Origin: Flavimobilis rhizosphaerae
GTDB taxonomy: Bacteria > Actinomycetota > Actinomycetes > Actinomycetales > Cellulomonadaceae
Assembly (NCBI RefSeq): GCF_014852685.1
Contig: NZ_JACZDF010000001.1
Coordinates: forward strand, 124,001-188,000
DNA: 64,000 bases
Direction of reading: 5' to 3'
Below are positions 43,090 through 52,133 of this stretch, piece after piece. Made by a program: the position numbers and the translations under genes. The notes beneath the pieces are model-generated. The model did not search any database. It had not been told where the DNA came from and saw only the letters and a program-made list of their open reading frames with translations. How positions within the stretch are numbered: the stretch's first letter is position 1; every line of letters begins with the position of its first letter.

Positions 43090-45081
43090 GTGACCCAGGA
43101 CGGCACGCCGGCACAGGCCGGCCTCGAGAATCTTCTTCACGAGAGCCGGAGCTTTCCTCCGAGCCCGGAGTTCGCCGCGCAGGCGAACGCGCAGCCCGCG
43201 CTGTACGAGGCCGCCGCAGCCGACCGCCTCGGCTTCTGGGCCGACCAAGCCCGTGACCTGCTCACCTGGCGCAAGCCGTTCACCGAGACCCTCGACTGGT
43301 CCGGCGCGCCCGTCGCCCGCTGGTTCGCCGACGGCACGCTCAACGCCGCCTACAACGCGGTCGACCGTCACGTCGCCGAGGGGCGCGGCGACCGCGTTGC
43401 CATCCACTTCGAGGGCGAGCCTGGCGACACCCGTACCCTCACGTACAGCGACCTCCTTCGCGAGGTGTCCCGCGCCGCCAACGCGCTCGCAGCCCTCGGC
43501 GTGAGCACTGGCGACCGCGTCGTCATCTACCTACCGATGATCCCCGAGGCCGTCATCGCGATGCTCGCGTGCGCGCGCCTCGGCGCCCCGCACTCCGTCG
43601 TCTTCGGCGGGTTCTCCGCCGACGCGCTGCGCTCGCGCATCGCCGATGCCGAGGCCAAGGTCGTCATCACCGCCGACGGCGGCTTCCGGCGCGGCGCCCC
43701 CTCTGCGCTCAAGCCCGCCGTCGACGAGGCGCTCGTCCCGCGCGACGGCGTCGAGAGCCCGGTCGCGCACGTGCTCGTCGTCCGTCGTACCGGACAGGAC
43801 ACAGCGATGGCCGAGGGTCGCGACGTGTGGTGGCACGACGCCCTCGAGTCCGCCGACGTCACGCACGAGCCCGTGTGGGTCGAGGCCGAGCACCCGCTGT
43901 TCATCCTCTACACCTCGGGCACGACCGGGAAGCCCAAGGGCATCCTCCACACGACCGGCGGCTACCTCACCCAGACCGCGTACACCCACAAGTACGTCTT
44001 CGACCTCAAGGCCGAGTCCGACGTCTACTGGTGCACCGCCGACATCGGCTGGGTCACCGGCCACAGCTACGTCACATACGGGCCGCTCATCAACGGCGCG
44101 ACCCAGGTCATCTACGAGGGCACCCCGGACTCCCCGCACCAGGGCCGCTGGTGGGAGATCATCGAGAAGTACAAGGTCACCATCCTCTACACCGCGCCCA
44201 CCGCGATCCGCACGTGCATGAAGTGGGGCGAGGACATCCCCGCGACGTTCGACCTGTCGACCCTCCGCGTCCTCGGTTCGGTGGGCGAGCCCATCAACCC
44301 CGAGGCGTGGATGTGGTACCGCCGCGTCGTCGGCGGCGACCGCACGCCGATCGTCGACACGTGGTGGCAGACCGAGACGGGCGCGATCATGATCTCGCCG
44401 CTCCCCGGCGTCACGGCCGCCAAGCCCGGCTCCGCGCAGGTCCCGCTGCCCGGCATCGTCGCGGACGTCGTCGACGACGAGTTCCGTTCCGTGCCCGACG
44501 GTGGTGGCGGCTACCTCGTACTCTCCGAGCCGTGGCCCGCGATGCTCCGCGGCATCTGGGGCGACCTCGAACGGTTCAAGGACACCTACTGGTCGCGGTT
44601 CCCCGGTGTCTACTTCGCCGGTGACGGCGCCAAGAAGGACGACGACGGCGACATCTGGCTGCTCGGCCGCGTCGACGACGTCATGAACGTCTCGGGACAT
44701 CGTCTCTCGACGACCGAGATCGAGTCGGCGCTCGTCTCGCACGACGCCGTCGCCGAGGCCGCCGTCGTCGGCGCCACCGACGAGACGACCGGCCAGGCCG
44801 TCGTCGCGTTCGTCATCCTGCGCTCCGACCACGCCGAGGCGCTCGGCACGACGGACGAGGACGAGATCATCCAGATCCTCCGCAACCACGTCGGCAAGGA
44901 GATCGGCCCGATCGCCAAGCCCAAGCGGATCCTCGTCGTCGCCGAGCTCCCCAAGACGCGCTCGGGGAAGATCATGCGACGCCTGCTGCGGGACGTCGCC
45001 GAGAACCGCGCCGTCGGTGACGCGACGACGCTCGCGGACTCCTCGGTCATGGACCTCATCGCCAAGGGGCTCAGCAAGTAG
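43090..45081 (+). CDS. acsA: Acetyl-CoA synthetase
   Basis: Acs activates acetate to acetyl-CoA with ATP, via acetyl-AMP. The 663-residue protein has [20 protein letters not shown], the A3 loop [30 protein letters not shown] and the regulatory lysine 627 in [10 protein letters not shown], the usual site of acetylation. GTG 43090 follows GGGAGG (43077-43082); the upstream codons have no such site. The 3' end (last 30 codons) and its terminator are duplicated at 46.6 kb. It forms a carbon-acid uptake group with malic enzyme and FNT. Confidence 0.96.
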   Translation: MTQDGTPAQAGLENLLHESRSFPPSPEFAAQANAQPALYEAAAADRLGFWADQARDLLTWRKPFTETLDWSGAPVARWFADGTLNAAYNAVDRHVAEGRGDRVAIHFEGEPGDTRTLTYSDLLREVSRAANALAALGVSTGDRVVIYLPMIPEAVIAMLACARLGAPHSVVFGGFSADALRSRIADAEAKVVITADGGFRRGAPSALKPAVDEALVPRDGVESPVAHVLVVRRTGQDTAMAEGRDVWWHDALESADVTHEPVWVEAEHPLFILYTSGTTGKPKGILHTTGGYLTQTAYTHKYVFDLKAESDVYWCTADIGWVTGHSYVTYGPLINGATQVIYEGTPDSPHQGRWWEIIEKYKVTILYTAPTAIRTCMKWGEDIPATFDLSTLRVLGSVGEPINPEAWMWYRRVVGGDRTPIVDTWWQTETGAIMISPLPGVTAAKPGSAQVPLPGIVADVVDDEFRSVPDGGGGYLVLSEPWPAMLRGIWGDLERFKDTYWSRFPGVYFAGDGAKKDDDGDIWLLGRVDDVMNVSGHRLSTTEIESALVSHDAVAEAAVVGATDETTGQAVVAFVILRSDHAEALGTTDEDEIIQILRNHVGKEIGPIAKPKRILVVAELPKTRSGKIMRRLLRDVAENRAVGDATTLADSSVMDLIAKGLSK

Positions 45082-45131
45082 GTCTCTTCCTGCCGCGACG
45101 GCTGGTTCCCCTGCGGGGGAGCCGGCCGTCG
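44985..45131 (+). repeat. Direct repeat, left copy (acs 3' end plus terminator)
   Basis: This segment is about 90% identical to 46555-46701 (constant offset 1570 bp), covering the last ~32 codons of acs, the stop and the terminator hairpin. The copies bracket a two-gene cassette. Confidence 0.93.
45096..45131 (+). terminator. Terminator of acs
   Basis: CGACGGCTGGTTCCCC pairs with GGGGGAGCCGGCCGTCG around a short loop, one G-U. The same hairpin with compensating changes occurs at 46666-46701. Confidence 0.88.
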
Positions 45132-45238
45132 GCGTGTCTGGGCGGCAGCGTGGACGGGGGCGGCGTGTCGCCCGGCCGAGGGGATCGAGTAGTTGAATAT
45201 GCGAATATCCCGGGGAACGGGATGATCGGACAGAAGTC

Positions 45239-45268
45239 TTGAAGTGCATGTCTCGTGCGTGCTAGTTT
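45239..45268 (+). promoter_or_regulatory. Promoter of the secreted-protein cassette
   Basis: TTGAAG (45239-45244), an 18-bp spacer and TAGTTT (45263-45268) make a good housekeeping promoter. Transcription would start near 45276, which rules out the GTG at 45255 as a start codon. The surrounding 45.19-45.27 kb is AT-rich for this genome. Confidence 0.55.
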
Positions 45269-45329
45269 CGGCAAGCGCGACCCCAGGGAGGCCGCGCCGG
45301 CCATGTGCCGAAGTTCGAGAGAGAGAGCC

Positions 45330-46328
45330 TTGAAGAGCTTCTCCAGAACGTTGACGACGTGTGTCGCGAGCACGGCGCTCCTGGTCGCGAGTGCAGGTCT
45401 CGCGCAGGCCTACGACCCTGATGCTCCCGCGACGGAGGTCGCCGAGGCCATTGCCGCGGTCGCTCCCGAGGCGGGTGCGGTCCTGGAGGCTGCGAGCGCC
45501 GGGGACGGGTTCGAGGCGCAGGTCGGCGAGGCCACTGTTGTCGTCCCTGAGGACGTGAGCACCCCGGTCTCGCTCACGAGCGAGGACCAGGCGCTTCCCG
45601 ATCTCACCGTCGCCCTGCCTGACCTCGCTGGTGCGGACACGGTGCGGCAGGCTGACGACGGGACGCTCGTGTACACGACCGACGACGATGCCTCGCTCGC
45701 GGTTCAGCCGCTCGCCGACGGTTCGACGCGTTTCCTCTCCGTCCTTGAGAACGAGGCGGCGCCCGAGCGCTACGACTACACGTTCGAGGGCTTCGACCTC
45801 GCGCTGCAGGAGGATGGCTCCGTTCTCGTGCTCGACGGTGAAGAGCCCGTCGGGGTGGTCGCTGCGCCGTGGGCGACCGACGCCGAGGGCGTCTCCGTTC
45901 CGACGCGCTACGAGGTCGAAGGCTCGACGCTCACACAGGTCGTCGACCACGCTTCAGGCGGCTTTGGGTATCCGGTCACCGCTGATCCCTGGATCAACTT
46001 CGGCTGGGGGACGTATCTCAACATGCAAGGTTGGGAGCTCAAGACCATGGCAACAGCGTTGATCGCACTCGGCGGTGGCGCCGTCGTCGTGACCTGTAGC
46101 GGTCTTTCAAAGCTCCCGCATGGCGCAGCTAAAATCGCACAACTCCTCTGCACCCTGACGGGCGGAGTCACCGGGATACAGATGTGGAACCTCATCGTCA
46201 AGACGTGGCGCACGAAGTCCATCAAGAACCTTGGTTGTTACCAGGCGCGAGTCGTCATCACACAGTACGCCGTGATTCCTTATACGCCCTTCTACGAGGT
46301 GAAGCAGCGGAGGAACTGCGGATGGTGA
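45330..46328 (+). CDS. Secreted protein of unknown function with hydrophobic C-terminal domain
   Basis: I do not recognise a named family. TTG 45330 gives a clean signal peptide (LKSFSRTLTTCVASTALLVA, cleavage after AQA near residue 27) with GAGAGAGAG just upstream; an in-frame ATG at 45303 is the alternative. The 332-residue product has an acidic beta-rich middle (about 28-210), then YPVTADPW (residues 214-221). After it comes a different C-terminal 110 residues with two hydrophobic helices (MATALIALGGGAVVV; AAKIAQLLCTLTGGVTGIQM), four cysteines and a basic end. The YPVTxDP motif often separates a carrier part from a variable effector part in secreted actinobacterial proteins (inference). 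The C-terminal part is lower in GC. A small membrane protein overlaps its 3' end. Confidence 0.6.
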   Translation: MKSFSRTLTTCVASTALLVASAGLAQAYDPDAPATEVAEAIAAVAPEAGAVLEAASAGDGFEAQVGEATVVVPEDVSTPVSLTSEDQALPDLTVALPDLAGADTVRQADDGTLVYTTDDDASLAVQPLADGSTRFLSVLENEAAPERYDYTFEGFDLALQEDGSVLVLDGEEPVGVVAAPWATDAEGVSVPTRYEVEGSTLTQVVDHASGGFGYPVTADPWINFGWGTYLNMQGWELKTMATALIALGGGAVVVTCSGLSKLPHGAAKIAQLLCTLTGGVTGIQMWNLIVKTWRTKSIKNLGCYQARVVITQYAVIPYTPFYEVKQRRNCGW

Positions 46329-46549
46329 CATCTCGAGTTCCCCTGGCGCAGCAGGGTTGGTTCACCACCATGGTGATCGCAGGAGTGATGGTCGTCGGTC
46401 TCGTCGCCTACCTGCTGACAGACTCCGTTCTTGCGACCTTCATTGCGAGCAGCCCGATCGGGCTCATCTGCTTCTTTGTCGTCGCTCCGCTCGTCGATCG
46501 CCGCCGGGCGCGGACTGCGAAGCGAGAGCCGGACAGCTCCGACGGCTGA
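46322..46549 (+). CDS. Small two-helix membrane protein, possible immunity partner
   Basis: ATG 46322 overlaps the previous gene by 7 nt and sits 8 nt after GGAGG (46309-46313). The 75-residue protein has two transmembrane helices (about 14-33, TTMVIAGVMVVGLVAYLLTD, and 37-57, LATFIASSPIGLICFFVVA) followed by a charged tail (DRRRARTAKREPDSSDG). No family is recognised. Position and coupling to a secreted protein with a hydrophobic C-terminus would suit an immunity protein, but this is inference. Confidence 0.55.
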   Translation: MVTSRVPLAQQGWFTTMVIAGVMVVGLVAYLLTDSVLATFIASSPIGLICFFVVAPLVDRRRARTAKREPDSSDG

Positions 46550-46554
46550 CCGGC

Positions 46555-46701
46555 GTTGCTCGACGTCGCCGAGAGCCGCACCGTCGGGGACGCGACGACG
46601 CTCGCGGACTCCTCGGTCATGGACCTCATCGCCAAGGGGCTCAGCAAGTAGGTCTCTACCTGCCTCGACGGCCGGTTCCCCTGCGAGGGAGCCGGCCGTC
46701 G
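46555..46701 (+). pseudogene. Duplicated acs 3' end with terminator (right repeat copy)
   Basis: The frame encodes [20 protein letters not shown] and then the same C-terminus and stop as Acs, followed by a copy of the acs terminator (46666-46701). No start codon or upstream acs sequence is present. Compared with 44985-45131 it differs at about a dozen positions, several silent, so the duplication is not very recent. Confidence 0.85.
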
Positions 46702-46782
46702 ACGTCCCATCTGCTGGCACGTCGCGTCTCATCCGTCGTCCGAGCCCGTGCGGAGCCGCCGGTCGCGGCACGAGGATGAGGC

Positions 46783-49700
46783 ATGGTGACCTTCGACGAT
46801 GTCATCCCGGAGGCGGTTGCGCTCGCGCGCCGCTGGCTCGCCGCGACCGCCCACGACGAGACGCCCACCGAACGCCGCTCGACCCGCCGCCTCGCGTCGC
46901 TCGTCGCTGACCCCGACGGGCTCGAGCTCGCCCTCCGGTTCGTCGACCGCGTCGCCCGGCCCCGCGACCCGCGCGTCGCCGCGCACGAGCTCGCCGCACT
47001 GGGCCGCGCAGGCCTGCACCCCGCGTTCCTCGGACCGGCCGACCGCGTGCTGCTCGGCGCAGGGTCGCGCCTCGCCCCGCTCGCCCCGCGCCTCGCAGTA
47101 CCGGCCGCGCACGCGCGCATGCGCCAGATGATCGGGCACCTCGTCGCCGACGCGACGCACCTCGGGCCCCAGCTCTCGCGCCTACGGGGCGGAGGCTTCC
47201 ACGTCAACGTCAACCTCCTCGGCGAGGCCGTCCTCGGTGAGGCCGAGGCCGCATCGCGGGCCGCCCGCCTGCGCACGCTCGTCGCCCGCGAGGACGTCGA
47301 CCACGTCTCCGTCAAGGTGTCCGCGCTCGTCCCGCAGATCGTCACGTGGGACCTCGACGGGTCCCGTACGCGCGTGCTCAAGCGACTGCGGCCGCTCGCG
47401 CGCGCCGCGAGCGCGCACGGCACGCACCTCGCGCTCGACATGGAGGAGTACCGGGACCTCACGCTCACGCTCGGGGTCGTCGCCGAGCTCGCCGACGACC
47501 CCGGGCTGCGCGACCTGCGCCTCGGCGTCGCCCTCCAGGCGTACCTGCCCGACTCCCGGGCGGCGCTCGAAGAGGTGCTCCACCTCTCGCGTCGGCGCGA
47601 GGCCGCAGGTGGACGGCCGCTGCGCGTGCGGCTCGTCAAGGGCGCGAACCTCGCGATGGAGCGCGTCGAGGCCGAGCTCCACGGCTGGGAGCAGACCGTC
47701 TACCCCACGAAGGCGGAGGTCGACGCGTCGTACCTCGACCTGCTCGACCTTGCGCTCACGCCCGGGCTCGGGCTGCGCGTCGGCGTCGCGAGCCACAACC
47801 TCTTCCATGTCGCGGCCGCGCACCTGCTCGCGACCGAGCGCGGGGAGGCGGCGCGCATGGAGGTCGAGATGCTCCACGGCATGGCGCCCGCGCAGGCGCG
47901 CGCCGTCCGTGCCGAGACCGGTCGGGTGCTGCTCTACGTGCCGGCCGTCGACCCAGCGGACCTCGACGTCGCCGTCGGCTACCTCGTGCGGCGGCTCGAG
48001 GAGAACGCCGCCCCGCAGAACTTCCTCCACGCGATGACGGCCGGGGCCGCGGCGCTCGACGCGCAGGAGGCGGCATTCCGCGCGGCGGTCGCGGCGGCTC
48101 CCACGGTGGACCGCACCCCGCGCCGGCTGCGCGCGCCCGCCGGGGCTCCGTCGGGCGCCGACGTCCCGTCGCCCACCGCGTCAGCCACCGATGCCCCGCC
48201 TACGCGCGGTTCTGAGTCGTACACGCGTGTTGAGACCCGCGTGTACGACTCAGAACCGCGTGTAGGCGTGGAAGACCAGGACCGGGACCCGACCGGGGGT
48301 GCGGAGCTCGAGTTCTGGAACGTGCCCGACCTCGACCCTGCCCTCGCCGTCGTGCGGGAGCGGGCAGCGCGGATGCGGGACGGGTCCGCGCCGCCCGCCG
48401 AGCCTGCGCCGCTCGTGCCCGTGACGAGCACGGCCGCCGCCGACGCGGTCGTCGCGCGTGCGGTCGAGGTCGGTGCGACGTGGGCGGCCGTCCCGCCCGG
48501 CGCCCGCGGGGCCGCGTTGAGGAGGGCGGCCGAGCTCCTCGAGGAACGTCGGGATGCGATCGCGCAGACGGCGGTCGCGGAGGCCGGCAAGACCGTCGCG
48601 GAGATCGACCCGGAGATCTCGGAGGCGATCGACCTCGCCCGCTGGTACGCGGGGTCCGCCGAACGGCTCGACCCCGACCACGAGGACGCCGACCCGGACG
48701 CTGTCCACAGGCCGTGGGGCGTCACGCTCGTCACCCCGCCGTGGAACTTCCCCGTCGCCATCCCGCTCGGCTCCGCGCTCGCGTCGCTCGCCGCGGGCTC
48801 GCCCGCGCTCCTCAAACCCTCGCACCTCACGCCCCTGTCCGCCGCCATGGCGGCGGGCGCGGTGCGCGACGCGCTCGCGGAGCGGGGGCACGCGCCCGAC
48901 GTCCTCCAGGTGCTCGACGTCGCCGGCAGCGGCGAGGCTGACGTCGGCAGCCACCTCGTGCGCCACCCCGACGTCGCGCGCGTCCTGCTCACCGGGTCGC
49001 TCGCGACCGCGCGGCTCTTCGCGCGCATGCGCCCGGGCCTCGACGTCCTCGCGGAGACGTCGGGCAAGAACGCCATGATCGTCACGCCGTCCGCCGACGT
49101 CGACCTCGCCGTCGCCGACACCGTGCGCTCCGCCTTCGGCCACGCCGGGCAGAAGTGCTCGGCCGCGTCCCTGCTCGTCCTCGTCGGCTCTGCCGGCACC
49201 GACGACCGCCTGCGCAGCCAGCTCGCCGACGCCGTGACGTCCCTCGCCGTCGGGCCCGCGACCGACGCCGGAACCGTCATGGGCCCGCTCACGCCCGTCG
49301 CCGACGGCGACCTCCTGCGCGCCCTCACGACGCTCGAGCCCGGCGAGAGCTGGCTCGTCGAGCCCCGGCGCCTCGACGACGCCGGCCGCGCGTGGACGCC
49401 CGGGGTGCGCTACGACGTCCGGCCCGGCTCGTGGTTCGCCCGCACGGAGGCGTTCGGCCCCGTCCTCGGCGTCGTCCGTGTCCCGACGCTCGACGACGCG
49501 ATCGCCGTCGTCAACAGCGTCGACCTCGGCCTCACGAGCGGCCTGCACTCGCTCGACGACGACGAGATCGACCGCTGGACCGAGCGCGTCGAGGCCGGGA
49601 ACCTCTACGTCAACCGGCACACGACCGGCGCGATCGTCCGCCGCCAACCGTTCGGCGGCTGGAAGGCGTCCGTCGTCGGGCCCGGAGCCAAGGCCGGAGG

Positions 49701-50370
49701 CCCCCACTACGTCGCGCAGATCGGCACGTGGGCCGACGCCCCCGACGTGCCCGACCGCGAGACCGCGCCCGGCGCGTGGCTCGCGCGGGCGGGGGAGTCC
49801 GACGCCCGCTGGTGGCGCGAGCAATTCTCGCGCGAGCACGACCCGAGCGGCCTCACCGTCGAGTCGAACGTCCTGCGCTACCGACCTCTGCCGCACGCGA
49901 CCGTGCGTGTCGGACCCGGCGCGCTTGCAGTCGAGGTGACGCGCGTGCTCGCCGCCGCCGAGCGGTGCGGCGTGCCCGTCGACGTGTCGGTCGATCCGGG
50001 CGTCGTGCGTGGGGGCGTGGGTGCCGCGGGAGTCGAGCGCAGCCGTGCGCCGGCGGACGCCGGGCACGGCACGGCGCCTGGGGACGCGGGGGCGGACGGC
50101 GCGTACCTCGATCTCGTCCTGCCCGGCGACGCCCGCGTCGAGGACGCCGCGTCGTTCGCGTCGCGCGTCGCCGCGGGCGACGTCGACGGGCGCGTCCGCG
50201 TCGTCGGGCGCAGTCCCGGACTCCGCGAGGCCGCCGCGAGCCGGACCGGGTTCGTCACCGTGCTCGACGCGCCCGTCGTCGCCTCGGGCGGACGCGAGCT
50301 GCTCGCGTTCCTCCGCGAGCAGGCCGTGAGCCGCACGCGGCACCGGTACGGGCACGTCGAGCCGCGCTGA
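46783..50370 (+). CDS. putA: Bifunctional proline dehydrogenase/L-glutamate gamma-semialdehyde dehydrogenase
   Basis: The 1195-residue enzyme oxidises proline to glutamate. Residues 1-440 are the FAD-binding proline dehydrogenase barrel (FHVNVNLLGEAVLGE, VSVKVSALVPQI, LALDMEEYRDL, RLVKGANLAMER, GVASHNLFHVA). After a variable linker (about 445-500), residues 510-1000 are the aldehyde dehydrogenase, with NFPVAIPLGS, LTGSL, Glu in LAETSGKNAMIV and Cys792 in HAGQKCSAAS. A C-terminal domain of 190 residues follows. It lacks an N-terminal DNA-binding domain, so it is not a trifunctional PutA. The linker contains a 66-bp palindromic insertion (residues about 473-494). ATG 46783 is the only reasonable start. 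No regulator is adjacent. Confidence 0.93.
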   Translation: MVTFDDVIPEAVALARRWLAATAHDETPTERRSTRRLASLVADPDGLELALRFVDRVARPRDPRVAAHELAALGRAGLHPAFLGPADRVLLGAGSRLAPLAPRLAVPAAHARMRQMIGHLVADATHLGPQLSRLRGGGFHVNVNLLGEAVLGEAEAASRAARLRTLVAREDVDHVSVKVSALVPQIVTWDLDGSRTRVLKRLRPLARAASAHGTHLALDMEEYRDLTLTLGVVAELADDPGLRDLRLGVALQAYLPDSRAALEEVLHLSRRREAAGGRPLRVRLVKGANLAMERVEAELHGWEQTVYPTKAEVDASYLDLLDLALTPGLGLRVGVASHNLFHVAAAHLLATERGEAARMEVEMLHGMAPAQARAVRAETGRVLLYVPAVDPADLDVAVGYLVRRLEENAAPQNFLHAMTAGAAALDAQEAAFRAAVAAAPTVDRTPRRLRAPAGAPSGADVPSPTASATDAPPTRGSESYTRVETRVYDSEPRVGVEDQDRDPTGGAELEFWNVPDLDPALAVVRERAARMRDGSAPPAEPAPLVPVTSTAAADAVVARAVEVGATWAAVPPGARGAALRRAAELLEERRDAIAQTAVAEAGKTVAEIDPEISEAIDLARWYAGSAERLDPDHEDADPDAVHRPWGVTLVTPPWNFPVAIPLGSALASLAAGSPALLKPSHLTPLSAAMAAGAVRDALAERGHAPDVLQVLDVAGSGEADVGSHLVRHPDVARVLLTGSLATARLFARMRPGLDVLAETSGKNAMIVTPSADVDLAVADTVRSAFGHAGQKCSAASLLVLVGSAGTDDRLRSQLADAVTSLAVGPATDAGTVMGPLTPVADGDLLRALTTLEPGESWLVEPRRLDDAGRAWTPGVRYDVRPGSWFARTEAFGPVLGVVRVPTLDDAIAVVNSVDLGLTSGLHSLDDDEIDRWTERVEAGNLYVNRHTTGAIVRRQPFGGWKASVVGPGAKAGGPHYVAQIGTWADAPDVPDRETAPGAWLARAGESDARWWREQFSREHDPSGLTVESNVLRYRPLPHATVRVGPGALAVEVTRVLAAAERCGVPVDVSVDPGVVRGGVGAAGVERSRAPADAGHGTAPGDAGADGAYLDLVLPGDARVEDAASFASRVAAGDVDGRVRVVGRSPGLREAAASRTGFVTVLDAPVVASGGRELLAFLREQAVSRTRHRYGHVEPR
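48200..48265. repeat. 66-bp palindromic element inside putA
   Basis: The 28-bp left arm (48200-48227) begins CTACGCGCGGTTCTG and ends TACACGCG. The right arm (48238-48265) is its reverse complement with a single mismatch. The 10-nt loop is TGTTGAGACC. The total length is a multiple of three, so the reading frame is kept. It encodes the TRGSESYTRVETRVYDSEPR part of the linker between the two PutA enzymes. Confidence 0.92.
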
Positions 50371-50383
50371 ACCCACGAGACGG

Positions 50384-50655
50384 GTGACCTCGGGACAAGG
50401 TGCCTACGACCAGGAGTGCAAAAGCGCCAAATTTAGCACAACGCCAATCGCATATCGGTGGTGGACGGGGTGAGTCCCGGAACGTGGAGTCAGTGGGTGC
50501 GGTGGACAACCTTGCACGAGCTCGGACACGCGCTCTCGCTCGACGACAATCCGGTGACCTCTCAGGCGTCGATCATGAAATATCCGTCTGCGTCTGTGGT
50601 GCCCTTTCAGTCGCCGCGTCCGTACGACATTGCCGACGTCCTTGCCTTTTGCTGA
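50384..50655 (+). pseudogene. Remnant of an M10/matrixin-like zinc metallopeptidase
   Basis: From GTG 50458 the frame encodes 65 residues with TTLHELGHALSLDDNP (HExxHxxxxxD zinc site) and SIMKYPS (Met-turn), the C-terminal half of a matrixin or snapalysin-like peptidase. The preceding frame (50384 on) gives ...DQECKSAKFSTTPIAYRWW, the type of sequence expected just before, but ends at a stop after 50460. One frameshift near 50455-50460 would join them. There is no signal peptide or propeptide, so it is probably a decayed gene, although GTG 50458 could still yield a short protein. Base composition around 50.41-50.46 kb is unusually AT-rich. Confidence 0.55.
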
Positions 50656-50667
50656 GGAGCGAGCATC

Positions 50668-51291
50668 ATGGGAGCCATCCGTCTGCGAACCGATGTGTCG
50701 TACGTGCTGCGAGGGGTCGCTGTGGTGATTGCCGCGGCCGGTCTCGCGAGCTGCTCGACGGGGGTGTCGACGCCGCCCGAGGAGACCATCACCTACAGCG
50801 CCGCGTACGTGTCGTACGACAGTCCGGAGTCCCTCACCGCCGATGCCGCCTTGGTCGTTGAGGGGCGCGTCGTCCGGAGCGAGGTCAGGGAGATCCCTCT
50901 GGAGAGTCACCCGGACGGGACCGGCCCGCGGTCCAACCCTGCTCTCGGTGCGACGTCGGAGACGGTGGCGATGCCCCCGCTCGTCTACACGGTGGCGACG
51001 GTGAAGATCCAGCGGGTGATACGTGGAGACGCCGAGGTAGGGGCCGCCCTCGAGGTCAAGCAGCTGGGCGGCACGCTCGACGGTAGGAGCGCTGTGCTTC
51101 CCGGCGCGGCGACGCTCGCCACCGGTAGCACGTACGTCCTGTACCTGGGACCGGGAGGAGTAGGCCCCTCGAGTCTCCTCAACCAGGACCAGGCCGCCTA
51201 TATCGAGGTCACGCCCGGAGAGTTTGCCCCCGCTGTTCAGGGTGATGCAGTCGCACGCGAGGTGGCGACGTTGCTCTCGTCAGATCGCTGA
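50668..51291 (+). CDS. Hypothetical lipoprotein
   Basis: The 207-residue protein has a lipoprotein signal (GVAVVIAAAGLASC, lipobox LASC, Cys29). Its mature part is rich in beta strands and has ADAALVVEGRVVRSEV, VYTVATVKIQRVIRGDAEVG and TLATGSTYVLYLGPG, a layout resembling small secreted proteins that accompany zinc peptidases. ATG 50668 follows GAGGAGCG and begins 12 bp after the metallopeptidase remnant, so both were probably one operon. The function is unknown. Confidence 0.65.
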   Translation: MGAIRLRTDVSYVLRGVAVVIAAAGLASCSTGVSTPPEETITYSAAYVSYDSPESLTADAALVVEGRVVRSEVREIPLESHPDGTGPRSNPALGATSETVAMPPLVYTVATVKIQRVIRGDAEVGAALEVKQLGGTLDGRSAVLPGAATLATGSTYVLYLGPGGVGPSSLLNQDQAAYIEVTPGEFAPAVQGDAVAREVATLLSSDR

Positions 51292-51320
51292 CCGCGCCCG
51301 CGTCGGGAGCGGGCCCAACC

Positions 51321-52133
51321 TCATCGGGCGGCGCGGCGCCGCCGCTGCACCGCCCACACGATCGCGCCCGCTGCGGCCGCGAGCGCGACGCCGGCCGCGA
51401 TCCCGCGCCGCGGCGTGAGGAACGCCTCGATCGCGACGGGGCGCGTGAAGGTGAGCACGTCCCAGCCCTCCTCGGCGGCGAGCCGCCGCAGCGTGCGGTC
51501 GGGGTTGACGACGAACCCGTGCCCGACGGCCCCGAGCATCGGCGCGTCCGTGATCGAGTCGGAGTACGCGTAGGACTCCTCGAGGTCGTAGCCGTGCAGC
51601 GCGGCGAGCTCGCGGACCGCGACGGCCTTGTTCTCGCCGTACGCGTAAAAGTCGATGCCGCCCGTGTACCGGCCGTCGACGATCTCCATGCGCGTCGCGA
51701 CGACGTGGTCCGCGCCGAGCGCGGCCGCGATGGGCTCGACGACCTCCGTGCCGGACGCGGAGACGATGACGACGTCCCGCCCGGCCGCGTGATGCTCGGC
51801 CATGAGCTCGACGGCCTCGGCGTAGACGTACGGGTCGATGAGGTCGTGGAGCGTCTCGGCGACGATCTCGCTCACCTGCGCGACGTCCCATCCCTCGACG
51901 AGCGCGGAGAGCGTGCGGCGCATGCGCTCGGTCTGCTCGGCGTCCGCGCCGCCCGCCATGTAGAGGACGTGCGCGTACGCGGAGCGGAGCATCGCGCGGC
52001 GTGAGAGGAGGCCGCCCGCGGCGAAGGGTCGGGAGAACGCGGACACGCTCGACGTTGCGATGACGGTCTTGTCGAGGTCGAAGAACGCGGCGGTCGGCCG
52101 GGGCCGTGACGCCGCAGGTCGCTGCGCGGTCAC
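51321..52133 (-). CDS. HAD-IB family phosphatase
   Basis: The 270-residue protein has the HAD motif I FFDLDKTVIATSS (Asp19, Asp21), motif II VVIVSASGTEVV, a lysine region in YGENKAVAVRELAA and motif IV YAYSDSITDAPML, which places it in subfamily IB with SerB-like enzymes. A C-terminal hydrophobic helix (GIAAGVALAAAAGAIVWAV) followed by RRRRAAR anchors it to the membrane. In actinobacteria this gene lies next to the Tad cluster. GTG 52133 is the start. The natural substrate is unknown (phosphoserine or a lipid phosphate are possible). Confidence 0.85.
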   Translation of the reverse strand: MTAQRPAASRPRPTAAFFDLDKTVIATSSVSAFSRPFAAGGLLSRRAMLRSAYAHVLYMAGGADAEQTERMRRTLSALVEGWDVAQVSEIVAETLHDLIDPYVYAEAVELMAEHHAAGRDVVIVSASGTEVVEPIAAALGADHVVATRMEIVDGRYTGGIDFYAYGENKAVAVRELAALHGYDLEESYAYSDSITDAPMLGAVGHGFVVNPDRTLRRLAAEEGWDVLTFTRPVAIEAFLTPRRGIAAGVALAAAAGAIVWAVQRRRRAAR

